Assembly: GCA_900543475.1 (NCBI GenBank)
Contig: UQRU01000079.1
Coordinates: 1 to 9,911, forward strand
Direction of reading: 5' to 3'
Length of the DNA: 9,911 nucleotides
From: an uncultured Eubacteriales bacterium
GTDB lineage: Bacteria; Bacillota; Clostridia; Christensenellales; CAG-138
A program made the position numbers and the translations under genes. How positions within the stretch are numbered: the stretch's first letter is position 1; every line of letters starts with the position of its first letter. This document shows, piece by piece, positions 1-6,922 of the stretch. The notes under the pieces were generated by a model. That model was not told where the DNA came from. It saw only the letters and a list, made by a program, of their open reading frames with translations, and did no database searches.

Positions 1-79
1 CGGGGCGGCCCCGGGGCTGCCCCCCGGGTGGGGGGGGGGGGGGGGGGGTTTTGGGGGGGGGGGGGGGGGGCCCCGCGCC
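1..79. other. G-homopolymer tract at window edge
   Basis: No gene is seen here. A run of 19 G (30-48), TTTT (49-52) and a run of 18 G (53-70) follow a short GC-palindromic stretch (1-28). Such homopolymers could form G-quadruplexes on the + strand. They also look like a poly-G sequencing or assembly artefact, so the base count should not be trusted. Confidence 0.6.
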
Positions 80-111
80 AAAAAAAAATGCCGGCGGCGG
101 GGAAACGCCGG
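80..111 (-). terminator. Rho-independent terminator of the murG operon
   Basis: Read on the minus strand, a hairpin with 6-bp arms CCGGCG/CGCCGG (106-111 and 91-96) is followed within two bases by a run of nine T (80-88 as A on the + strand). It lies about 70 bp after the methyltransferase stop codon and is oriented to end the leftward operon. A second hairpin, GGGTGGGC-TGC-GCCCACCC (121-139), sits between the gene and the terminator. Confidence 0.65.
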
Positions 112-182
112 GCTGGGGGGGGGTGGGCTGCGCCCACCCGCCGCCGCGCCGAGCCGTAAGCGCTTCCCCCGCCGTTCCGGCG

Positions 183-1736
183 TTAGTCAGGCTGGCCCAC
201 CTGTAAGATAAAGGCCATGGGGGTCAAGCCGCCGGCATTGGTGCGGGCCTGGGAAAGGAGGGAGATGGCCGGCCGGTCCCGGAGCAGGGTTTTGAGGAGG
301 GTGAACTCCATGGTATAGAGGATGGCGATGCCGCCGGGCCGGAGCCATTGTGGGAGCCGGTCCAGGATGCCGGCGTAAAGCTGGCGGTTGTTTTCGTGGG
401 AGCCAACCCGGTTGCCGAAGGGCAGGTTGGCGAGCACCTCGTCATAGGGCCGCTTGGCGATGAAGCGAAGGCAGTCGTTGGCCACGAACCGGGCGTTGGA
501 CTGGGCGGCGGCGGCGTTTTGCCGGGCCGCGTCGACGGCGGCGTGGGCGATGTCCACCCCGTTGAGGGCGGCGCAGGGGCCTAGAAAACCCCGTTCCAGC
601 AGGAAGGTGCCGCTGCCGCAGCAGGGGTCCAGCACCCGGGCGTTTTTCCGCAGATAGGGGGCGGCCAGGCCCAGGACGGCCGCCGCGGTGGCGGGATGCA
701 TACTGGCGGGCAGGGCCTGTTTCCGGTAGGCGAAACGGGTGTCCTGGAGGGTAAATAGCTTGGCGTAGAGGAAGGCTTTGCCATTATCCCGCTGTTCCAC
801 CCGCAGTTCCACCTCATAGTCCCCGGGGGCGTTTGCCAGCAAGGGCCCGTCCAGCCGGGCGGCCATGGCCCGGGCAAAGGCGCCCCGGTCCAGGTTTTTG
901 GCCTTGAGTTCGATCCGGTAACCGAAGGGGCCTTCCCCTGCATGGCAGGCGGGCAGGAGCTTGGTAAGCTGCTCCCCGGCCCGGTCTCCCAGGAGGGCGG
1001 GGGCCATAGGGAGGTTTTCGGAAAGGGGCAGCAGCAGCTCGAAGAACCGGCGGGCCCGGAACAGGCCGGGCAGGTCCTGGGTATGGAGCCGCACCCGGTC
1101 GGCGTGGACGGCGGCGGGGGCATAGCCCAGGCCGGTCAGCTCAGCGGCCAGGGTATGGGCCAGCTTGTCCGGGGCGCGAAGCTCCGCCTCCACCGGAAAG
1201 GGCAGGCTGGTAAAGGAATGCTTTTGCAGGTGTAAAAGGGCCCGGCGCGCAGTGGCCAGGGCTTCGGCCTCCGCCTGGACATGGGATTGTTCGGAAGGGT
1301 CGGCGGCAGAGGGCGGCTGGTAGGCGGCGAGGAACGCCTGGGCTTCTGGGCCGCCCAGGGCGCCCAGGGCTAGGAGCTGGGAGGGCCGGACAAAGCGCTG
1401 GGGCTCCTGCTCCAGGGCCCGGATCAGCATGGGGACGTGGGCGGGGGTGCCGAGGAGCCCCAGGATCCGGGCGGCGTTTTTGCGCAGCTTGGGGGCCGTG
1501 GCGAAAAGGGCCTGGCCCAGGGCCTCCGGATGGGCGGATAAGGCGGCCTGGATCCGTTGGCGCAGGCGGTTGGACTTGGCGCAGCGGCATAAGAACCCGC
1601 AGGCCGCCGGGTCCTGGTCCTCTAGGAACAGGGCCAAGGCCCCGTCCAAAGCGGCTTCCGCCTGCTCCATCAGGGCGGCGGCGCCGTTGGGGGCCTGGAG
1701 GCGAAGGGCCACCTGGTCTTTTGAAAGGGTCTGCAT
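183..1736 (-). CDS. HEAT-like/THUMP-type RNA methyltransferase, 517 aa
   Basis: Predicted S-adenosylmethionine-dependent methyltransferase of the UPF0020/TrmN-RlmL-like group, which makes N2-methylguanosine in tRNA or rRNA. The C-terminal Rossmann domain (about 340-517) has motif I VLDPCCGSGTF (368-378) and the catalytic NLPFG (437-441), the N-x-P-F form typical of base amino-group methylation. Residues about 250-340 look like the THUMP-adjacent RNA-binding region, ending in a conserved-looking YRKQALPASMHPATAA stretch (337-352). The N-terminal about 140 residues contain helical HEAT-like repeats (for example 82-137), which are not usual in this family. ATG start with AAAGGA about 6 nt upstream. 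It begins 18 bp after the murG stop, so it is probably co-transcribed. Enzyme class is well supported; the exact RNA target is unknown. Confidence 0.8.
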   Translation of the reverse strand: MQTLSKDQVALRLQAPNGAAALMEQAEAALDGALALFLEDQDPAACGFLCRCAKSNRLRQRIQAALSAHPEALGQALFATAPKLRKNAARILGLLGTPAHVPMLIRALEQEPQRFVRPSQLLALGALGGPEAQAFLAAYQPPSAADPSEQSHVQAEAEALATARRALLHLQKHSFTSLPFPVEAELRAPDKLAHTLAAELTGLGYAPAAVHADRVRLHTQDLPGLFRARRFFELLLPLSENLPMAPALLGDRAGEQLTKLLPACHAGEGPFGYRIELKAKNLDRGAFARAMAARLDGPLLANAPGDYEVELRVEQRDNGKAFLYAKLFTLQDTRFAYRKQALPASMHPATAAAVLGLAAPYLRKNARVLDPCCGSGTFLLERGFLGPCAALNGVDIAHAAVDAARQNAAAAQSNARFVANDCLRFIAKRPYDEVLANLPFGNRVGSHENNRQLYAGILDRLPQWLRPGGIAILYTMEFTLLKTLLRDRPAISLLSQARTNAGGLTPMAFILQVGQPD

Positions 1737-1754
1737 GGGGTTCCTTTCCGGGGG

Positions 1755-2819
1755 CTATTCCCCTAGGGCGTTGCGGATCACCTGTAAGACCGCGTCGGTG
1801 CCGTCCGCCCTGGCGTCGCTGCGCATGGTGGAGATGAAGCGCAGGCGGTTTTCATACAGGGTGGTCAGGGCGTCGGTCAAGGCGGCGGGGGTAAGCTGTT
1901 CCTGCTCCATGGACATGGCGTAGCCCTTGCGAACGAAGTAGCCGGCGTTGAGGATCTGATCCCCCCGGCTGGCGGAAAGGGGCAGGGGCACCAACAGGGC
2001 GGGCTTGGCGAGGGCCAGGAATTCGAATACCGCGTTGGCCCCGGCCCGGGAGAGGACGATGTCCGTGCAGGCGAACAGGTGAGGAAGCTCGGGGCCGATG
2101 TATTCATACTGGCGGTAGGCGGGGGACTCCACCCCAGGGTCCACCTTACCCTTGCCGCACAGGTGGATGATGTCGAACTGGCGGGTAAGGGCGGGCAGGG
2201 CTTGACGAAGCACCTGATTGATGGCCTGGGCGCCCTGGCTGCCGCCCATCACCAAAAGGATGGGCCGGGCGCCGTCGAAGCCGGTAAAGGCCAGGCCCTT
2301 TTCCGCCTCCCCCTGGAAGAGGGCAGGCCGGATGGGTGTGCCGGTAAACACGCCTTTGGGGCCCACCTTGGCCAGGGTATCCTCAAAGGTGACGCACACC
2401 GTATCCGCGAACCGGGCGGCGATGCGGTTGGCCAAGCCGGGGGTATAGTCGGATTCATGGGTGATCACCGGGGCCTTGCCCCGGGCGGCGATCACCACGG
2501 GCACGGACACGAATCCGCCCTTGGAGAACACCACATCGGGCTTCACATCCCGGATGATCCGGCGGGACTGGAACACCCCTTTGAGCACCCGGAAGGGGTC
2601 CGCAAAATTCTTCAGGGAAAAATACCGGCGCAGCTTTCCGGCGCTGATGGCATGGTAGCAAACGTCCGTCTCCCCTTCCACCAGGCTGCGCTCGATGCCG
2701 TCGGCGGTGCCCACGTAGTGGATGGAATAGCCGGCGGCCCGCAGCTGGGGCAACAGGGCCAGGTTGGGGGTCACGTGGCCGGCGGTGCCGCCGCCGGTAA
2801 GCAGGATGGTTTTGGTCAT
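1755..2819 (-). CDS. murG: MurG-type UDP-GlcNAc:undecaprenyl-PP-MurNAc-pentapeptide GlcNAc-transferase, 354 aa
   Basis: Adds N-acetylglucosamine from UDP-GlcNAc to lipid I to form lipid II on the inner face of the membrane (GT28 family). The N-terminal glycine loop TGGGTAGHVTPN (8-19) is intact. The central motif is HESDYTPGLAN (121-131), as in the second type of Bacillota MurG, rather than HEQNxxPGxxN. The C-terminal UDP-binding part has LVMGGSQGAQAIN (189-201), LSRAGANAVFE (256-266) and the SRGDQILNA loop (284-292). Length is normal. The reading frame extends to an ATG at 2861, but family alignment and a GAAAGG ribosome site (2830-2835) favour 2819. It heads a leftward operon with the methyltransferase. 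Because type-2 MurG can be a paralogue in genomes that also carry a classical copy, it may not be the only MurG. Confidence 0.9.
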   Translation of the reverse strand: MTKTILLTGGGTAGHVTPNLALLPQLRAAGYSIHYVGTADGIERSLVEGETDVCYHAISAGKLRRYFSLKNFADPFRVLKGVFQSRRIIRDVKPDVVFSKGGFVSVPVVIAARGKAPVITHESDYTPGLANRIAARFADTVCVTFEDTLAKVGPKGVFTGTPIRPALFQGEAEKGLAFTGFDGARPILLVMGGSQGAQAINQVLRQALPALTRQFDIIHLCGKGKVDPGVESPAYRQYEYIGPELPHLFACTDIVLSRAGANAVFEFLALAKPALLVPLPLSASRGDQILNAGYFVRKGYAMSMEQEQLTPAALTDALTTLYENRLRFISTMRSDARADGTDAVLQVIRNALGE

Positions 2820-2897
2820 GGAACAAAGGCCTTTCAAACAATCTATGTTTCGTTTCTTCATAGTATGCAGAAAAAATGCATTTTGTCTGCGCCCTTG

Positions 2898-2927
2898 ATT
2901 ATAGCATTCCCTGCCATTCCTTTACAA
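2898..2927 (-). promoter_or_regulatory. murG promoter
   Basis: On the minus strand a perfect TATAAT (2903-2898) is preceded by TGC, giving an extended -10. TTGTAA (2927-2922) lies 18 bp further upstream as the -35. Predicted transcription starts near 2890, giving a leader of about 70 nt before the chosen murG start. Confidence 0.75.
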
Positions 2928-3028
2928 GTGCGGGGCGCCCGCCTGAAAGGGAAAATCCAGCCCCCAGGGCGTATAGAAAAAGAACGGCCAAAAAGCAATG
3001 GTATTGGGGGGAAAAGCCGGGGATTCCC

Positions 3029-3057
3029 TTGTTCCGTGGGGGTGGATGTGCTATGCT
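3029..3057 (+). promoter_or_regulatory. Promoter of the DUF815-like ATPase gene
   Basis: TTGTTC (3029-3034), a 17-bp spacer and TATGCT (3052-3057) with an upstream TGC, so an extended -10 of the same style as the divergent murG promoter. The transcribed leader contains a 7-bp hairpin, GGCCGGG/CCCGGCC (3074-3080 and 3086-3092), just upstream of the ribosome site. The 100 bp between the two promoters show nothing else recognisable. Confidence 0.55.
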
Positions 3058-3123
3058 TAATCTGCGTGAATATGGCCGGGCGCGTCCCGGCCCAAGCCCA
3101 AGGAAAGAAAGGAAACGATTGCC

Positions 3124-4479
3124 ATGCGAACCTTCCGGGATATGCCGGCGGAGGAGGGGCTGAGCTATGGGCTGGCCCTGTTATACCGGAGCGGACGGGC
3201 CGGGGACGACCCGGCGCTGATCCAGCTGCGGGCCCTGATGGAGGGGCTATTGGCCTTTGATCTGACGGGGGCGGTCTACGCCTACCATCAGCTGACCGCC
3301 GCCCTGCTGCAAAAAGGGGACCGCCGGGTAAGCGGGGATCTATTCAAGGATCATCTGCTGGGGCTGGCGGTGCACCAGGCCCATGCCTTTGCCCGGATGG
3401 CGGCCAAGGGCCAGCGGGACGAGGCCCTATGGATGCTGATGCAGGAGGAATTATCCGTGCTGGGCGGCTTATCCCAGCTTACCAGCCAGGACGTGGCCCG
3501 GTATACCCGGGAGCGGCAGCAGGCCCTGGCCATGCGGCCCCGCCAGGGCAAGGACGCCCTGTCCGTGGTGGCCACGGCGGCCTGGGGGGGCGGCAGCACC
3601 CGGCCCCTGCCCCGGGAGGACGGAGAGGGTCCCATTCCCCAGCCCGGGCCCTTCCTAAAGGCGCCCTTTGCCTTCACCCCCTGGCAATATGGGGAGCCGG
3701 GCCTTACGGACGCCTATGCGGCGGACGAGGCCCTGGAGGAAATTTACCTGCGGCTGCTCTCCGCAAAGGATTGGGGCCAGCTCACAGAGGACCTGTGTAA
3801 TTTCTTCGCCAGCTATGGATGCGGCCCCTTTTTGCAGCACCGGGGCTTCCGGCTGGAGCCGGACGGAAGCCTGACCCCCCTGCCGGAATCCGCCTTTACC
3901 CCCCTGATCCCCACCAGCTTATACGAGGGGGAACGGGTGCGGCTCATGGAAAACACCATCCGCTTTTTGCGGGGGGAACCCAGCGAAAACGTCCTGCTCT
4001 ACGGCGGCGCCGGCACGGGGAAAACCGCCTATGTGCTCTCCTTGCTCCATGAGTTCCCCGCCGCCCGGCTCATCCTGGCGGACCCAGGCGACCCTACCGC
4101 CTTGACCCGCCTGCTCCAAACCCTGGCGGGCCAGCCCCTTCGGTTCCTGGTGCTGCTGGACCACATGGACCTTGCCGCCCCATCCGCCCAAGCCTTATCC
4201 GGCCGCCTTTGCGGCGGCAGGCTCCTGCCGGACAACGTGCGCCTTTACGCCACCGCCCGGGAGAATTCCCCCGCCCATCCCCTCTTCCCCCTGGCCCTGC
4301 CCTTCCCCTATCCCAGCCTTCATGCCTTTGCCCGGCTGGTGGAAGAGATCTTGGAAGCAGAGGGCGTCCCCTGTGATCCCCAAGCCATCCACCAGGCCTG
4401 CGTGGACCATCAGGTGGATGTGCGGGAACGGCTTTGCTTCACCGGCGCCAAAATGCTGGCGGAACAGTTTAAAGGATGA
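3124..4479 (+). CDS. DUF815-like P-loop ATPase, 451 aa, with degenerate Walker B
   Basis: Resembles the DUF815/COG2607 group of predicted AAA-type ATPases, whose function is unknown. The N-terminal half (1-260) is helical with no recognised enzyme motif. It includes a proline- and glycine-rich linker (about 153-180). The ATPase core starts about 285: ENVLLYGGAGTGKTAY (288-303) holds the Walker A P-loop with K300 and T301. The Walker B-like strand is FLVLLDHMD (341-349), with H where DUF815 proteins normally have a second acidic residue. The usual sensor region YATSN reads YATARE (375-380), so the sensor asparagine is absent. The C-terminus FTGAKMLAEQF matches the family's closing helix. These changes suggest weak hydrolysis or a nucleotide-binding switch (inference). 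ATG with AAAGGA about 10 nt upstream; no signal peptide or membrane segment is seen. Confidence 0.75.
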   Translation: MRTFRDMPAEEGLSYGLALLYRSGRAGDDPALIQLRALMEGLLAFDLTGAVYAYHQLTAALLQKGDRRVSGDLFKDHLLGLAVHQAHAFARMAAKGQRDEALWMLMQEELSVLGGLSQLTSQDVARYTRERQQALAMRPRQGKDALSVVATAAWGGGSTRPLPREDGEGPIPQPGPFLKAPFAFTPWQYGEPGLTDAYAADEALEEIYLRLLSAKDWGQLTEDLCNFFASYGCGPFLQHRGFRLEPDGSLTPLPESAFTPLIPTSLYEGERVRLMENTIRFLRGEPSENVLLYGGAGTGKTAYVLSLLHEFPAARLILADPGDPTALTRLLQTLAGQPLRFLVLLDHMDLAAPSAQALSGRLCGGRLLPDNVRLYATARENSPAHPLFPLALPFPYPSLHAFARLVEEILEAEGVPCDPQAIHQACVDHQVDVRERLCFTGAKMLAEQFKG

Positions 4480-4485
4480 TATAAT
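4477..4485 (+). promoter_or_regulatory. Probable cysS promoter overlapping upstream stop codon
   Basis: TGA-TATAAT forms an extended -10; the TGA is also the stop codon of the ATPase gene. No good -35 is visible 16-18 bp upstream. An extended -10 can work without one. This would give cysS an untranslated leader of about 115 nt. Confidence 0.4.
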
Positions 4486-4543
4486 AATTTGATATGCCAC
4501 ACCCGCCTTAAAGGGCGTCCGCCGGCATTTTCCCCCTGCGCCC

Positions 4544-4575
4544 ATCCCCGGTCAGGCCGGCTTCGGCCCGGGGAT
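4544..4575 (+). promoter_or_regulatory. GC-rich hairpin in the cysS leader
   Basis: Perfect 8-bp arms ATCCCCGG (4544-4551) and CCGGGGAT (4568-4575) enclose a smaller stem GCCG/CGGC (4556-4559, 4564-4567). No T-run follows, so it is not a clear terminator. It lies 20 bp upstream of the cysS ribosome site. No T-box consensus was found in 4480-4606. Confidence 0.45.
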
Positions 4576-4606
4576 CATCCATAGAAATCCATACTAGGAG
4601 GTTCCC

Positions 4607-5995
4607 ATGCAGATCTATAACACCATGACCCGCAAAAAGGAAGCGCTCATCCCCCTCAAGCCCGGGGAGATCAGCATGTATGTATGCGGCCCTACGGTGT
4701 ATAATTACTTCCATATCGGCAATGCCCGGCCCTTCGTGGTGTTCGATACCCTGCGCCGGTATCTGGAGCATCGGGGCTATCAGGTGAAATTCATTCAGAA
4801 TTTCACCGATATCGACGATAAGCTCATCCGCAAGGCCAATGAGGAGGGCTGCACCGTCCAGGAGATCGCGGACCGCTACATCCGGGAATACTACGTGGAC
4901 GCGGACGCCCTGGGGGTGGAACGGGCCACCTGCAACCCCCGGGCCACGGAGCATGTCCAGCAGATCATCGACCTGGTCCAGACCCTCATCGACAAAGGGC
5001 ACGCCTATGCCACGGACAATGGGGACGTATACTTTTCCGTGCGCTCCTTCCCCGGCTATGGGAAGCTGTCCGGCCAGTCCATCGACGATTTGGAAAGCGG
5101 CGCCCGCATCGATCCCACGGAGCAAAAGCGGGACCCCCTGGACTTCGCCTTGTGGAAGGGCGCCAAGCCCGGAGAACCCGCCTGGCCCACCCCCTGGGGC
5201 ATGGGCCGGCCCGGCTGGCACATCGAGTGCAGCGCCATGAGCATGGAGCTCCTGGGCCCCACCTTCGATATCCACGCCGGGGGCCAGGACCTGATCTTCC
5301 CCCACCACGAAAACGAGATCGCCCAGAGCGAAGCCGCCACCGGCAAGCCCTTTGCCCGCTATTGGATGCACAACGGCTACATCAATGTGGATAACCAGAA
5401 GATGAGCAAATCCCTGGGGAATTTCCGGCTGGTGCGGGACATCTCCAAGGAATTCGACCTGGAGGCTGTGCGGCTGTTCCTGCTGGGCACCCAGTACCGG
5501 AACCCGGTAAACTTCTCCAGGGAGCTGGTGGAACAGAGCGAAACCGCCCTGACCCGTTTGCGTACCGCCCGGGAACGGCTCCGGGAAGCCCCCGTGGGCC
5601 CCGCCACCCAGGAGGACGCAGCCTTCCTGGAGGCCCTGGATCAGCACCGGGCCGCCTTCTACGCCGCCATGGACGACGACCTGAACACCGCCGACGCCCT
5701 GGGCGCCCTATTCGACTTTGTGCGGGCCCTCAATACCTTCGTATCCCAGCCCCATGGTCAGGAAGCCCTGGATAAGGCCGCCCAGCTCTTTGACGACATC
5801 GCCTCCATCCTGGGCATCCTGCAGCACGAAAAGGCCCAGGCCTTCCCCCAGGAAGCCCTGGATCTGCTGGAGGAACGCACCCAAGCCCGCAAGGCCAAGG
5901 ATTGGGCCCGGGCGGACGCCATCCGGGAGCAGCTCAAAGCCCTAGGCTACGGGGTAGAGGATACCAAGGAGGGCGCTAAGCTCAAAGCCCTGTAA
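4607..5995 (+). CDS. cysS: Cysteinyl-tRNA synthetase, 462 aa
   Basis: Class I aminoacyl-tRNA synthetase that activates cysteine with ATP and charges tRNA-Cys in the cytoplasm. All signatures are intact: [17 protein letters not shown] (27-43) with the HIGH-type HIGN (36-39), and KMSKS (265-269). The predicted zinc ligands are C27, C208 (in GWHIECSAM), H233 and E237 (in FPHHENE), the set known from the E. coli enzyme. Length is usual for the bacterial family and the C-terminal anticodon-binding DALR-type helical region is present. The ATG start is fixed by a perfect AGGAGG at 4596-4601. Same strand as the ATPase gene 127 bp upstream, but probably also transcribed from its own promoter. Confidence 0.97.
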   Translation: MQIYNTMTRKKEALIPLKPGEISMYVCGPTVYNYFHIGNARPFVVFDTLRRYLEHRGYQVKFIQNFTDIDDKLIRKANEEGCTVQEIADRYIREYYVDADALGVERATCNPRATEHVQQIIDLVQTLIDKGHAYATDNGDVYFSVRSFPGYGKLSGQSIDDLESGARIDPTEQKRDPLDFALWKGAKPGEPAWPTPWGMGRPGWHIECSAMSMELLGPTFDIHAGGQDLIFPHHENEIAQSEAATGKPFARYWMHNGYINVDNQKMSKSLGNFRLVRDISKEFDLEAVRLFLLGTQYRNPVNFSRELVEQSETALTRLRTARERLREAPVGPATQEDAAFLEALDQHRAAFYAAMDDDLNTADALGALFDFVRALNTFVSQPHGQEALDKAAQLFDDIASILGILQHEKAQAFPQEALDLLEERTQARKAKDWARADAIREQLKALGYGVEDTKEGAKLKAL

Positions 5996-6117
5996 GCCAG
6001 CGTCCCCGGCGGGGGGGGCGGCGTTCGGCCCAAAGGGCCGAACATGGCCGGGGCCAAAGGCCCCCGCCGGGCGGGCTCCGCCCGCCCGCCGCCCCCCCGC
6101 GGGACGCTGGCGCTTTT
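5996..6117 (+). repeat. Cloverleaf-like inverted-repeat structure, possible cysS terminator
   Basis: Begins on the base after the cysS stop. A perfect 11-bp outer stem (GCCAGCGTCCC 5996-6006 with GGGACGCTGGC 6101-6111) continues into about 14 further pairs between 6009-6023 and 6087-6100. Enclosed are three hairpins, each with a 3-nt loop: GTTCGGCCC-AAA-GGGCCGAAC (6023-6043), GGGGCC-AAA-GGCCCC (6050-6064, extended past one mismatch) and GGGCGGGC-TCC-GCCCGCCC (6069-6087). The outer stem is followed by GCTTTT (6112-6117), so it may also end cysS transcription. No coding sense is seen in either strand. Confidence 0.7.
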
Positions 6118-6241
6118 GCCCGGCCTTGGCATGATCCGCCGCCCCCTTCCCGCCCCACGGGATCGGAAGCCGGCCTTTGGTATATCGCCGTCCAAAGCCG
6201 GAAAAGCCCGGGCCCACGCCCCCCGGGCCCGGGCGGCACAA
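6118..6241. repeat. Hairpin-rich noncoding stretch linking cloverleaf and 17-bp array
   Basis: Contains two clear inverted repeats. The first pairs CCGGCCTTTGG (6170-6180) with CCAAAGCCGG (6192-6201) with one bulged base. The second pairs CCCGGGCCC (6207-6215) with GGGCCCGGG (6225-6233) perfectly. It may be the body of one large repeat element that spans 5996-6333. Overlapping open frames on the minus strand appear to be products of GC richness. Confidence 0.45.
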
Positions 6242-6333
6242 CCGCGCCGCCGCGGGCTGAGGCCGAAGGACAACCCCGCCCGTTTGTGCGCGACGCTCGC
6301 CGTGGGCGTAGCACCGCCGTGCGCGTAGCACCC
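6242..6333 (-). repeat. 17-bp hairpin-repeat array with conserved core, copy 1
   Basis: Read on the minus strand: GGGTGCTACGCGCACGG (6333-6317), CGGTGCTACGCCCACGG (6316-6300), then a diverged unit opening the core (6299-6242). The core includes TCGCGCACAA, GTTGTCC and CAGCCCGCGGCGG. It aligns without gaps to 9772-9829 (about 41 of 58 identical by eye). The first unit folds as GTGC-TACGC-GCAC. No spacers separate the units, so this is not a CRISPR. Confidence 0.7.
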
Positions 6334-6378
6334 TGTGTAAACAAAGTTTGAACAATGGGGTTTCGCCAGTCCCAAGCC

Positions 6379-6407
6379 TTGCAAGGGGAACCACCCATTG
6401 GTAAAAT
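6379..6407 (+). promoter_or_regulatory. Promoter of the membrane protein-sortase operon
   Basis: TTGCAA (6379-6384), a 17-bp spacer and TAAAAT (6402-6407), with TGG directly before the -10 (extended -10). Predicted start near 6414 gives a leader of about 20 nt. Confidence 0.65.
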
Positions 6408-6420
6408 AAATTCAAGAAAC

Positions 6421-6436
6421 GAGGGAAACAGACTTG
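6421..6436 (+). promoter_or_regulatory. Ribosome site selecting a TTG start
   Basis: GAGGG (6421-6425) lies 8 nt before TTG at 6434. The first ATG in frame (6443) would be 17 nt away, too far, so the TTG is the more likely initiation codon. Confidence 0.55.
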
Positions 6437-6874
6437 GACAATATGTTCTCCTTATTGCAGCTCATCATCGGCGTATACCTATTGTATTGCGCGGCCATGG
6501 GCAAGGGAAAGATCTTCGAAAACGACTACATCAAGGTACCCCGGGCAGAATATGTAAAGAAGCTGCGGATCCTATCGGCCATTTCGGGTACCATATTGAC
6601 GGTGACCAGCGCGCTGGAATATTTTGGGGTCCTGGTGCCTGGGACGACCCTGGGCTGGATCAGCTGGGCGATCGGCCTTGCTTCCATCATCCCTATGATG
6701 GTATACTCCTCCAAGTCCACGGACCGGGAAGCGGCCAAGGCGGGCCGGCCTACCGCGGAAGCGGCCAAGGCCAAGGGCCAGCCCATGCCTGCAAAGGACC
6801 CTTTACGGGCAGCCTTCGTCTTTGACGACGAGGAAGACGAACCGGATAATCTTACCGGAAACGGTAAAGAATAA
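6434..6874 (+). CDS. Small membrane protein of unknown function, 146 aa
   Basis: Not recognised. Three hydrophobic segments are visible: 4-22, 45-68 and 72-91. A short basic/polar loop (23-44) separates the first two. The C-terminal 55 residues are hydrophilic. They hold an alanine/lysine-rich part with a repeated EAAKA (99-113), then a strongly acidic patch FDDEEDEPD (130-138). The layout suggests an integral membrane protein with a long charged tail. Starts with TTG and has its own promoter. The sortase gene follows 48 bp later with no promoter seen between, so the two are probably co-transcribed and may act together at the cell surface (inference). Confidence 0.75.
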   Translation: MDNMFSLLQLIIGVYLLYCAAMGKGKIFENDYIKVPRAEYVKKLRILSAISGTILTVTSALEYFGVLVPGTTLGWISWAIGLASIIPMMVYSSKSTDREAAKAGRPTAEAAKAKGQPMPAKDPLRAAFVFDDEEDEPDNLTGNGKE

Positions 6875-6922
6875 TACATAAGGAAACCCAAACCAATTTC
6901 TTTAAAAGGAAAGGACAAGACC

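Noticed and set aside
2820..2861. Longer MurG start at 2861
   Set aside because: No ribosome site precedes it, and MurG proteins normally begin just before the TGGGTAGH loop.
4480..4606. T-box leader upstream of cysS
   Set aside because: No T-box consensus sequence and no antiterminator/terminator pair were found; only one hairpin without a T-run.
5942..6415. Three overlapping minus-strand open frames of 138-157 residues
   Set aside because: All three frames are open because the region is GC-rich; their proteins are Arg/Gly/Pro/Ala-rich, have no domain, and run across the hairpins and the end of cysS.
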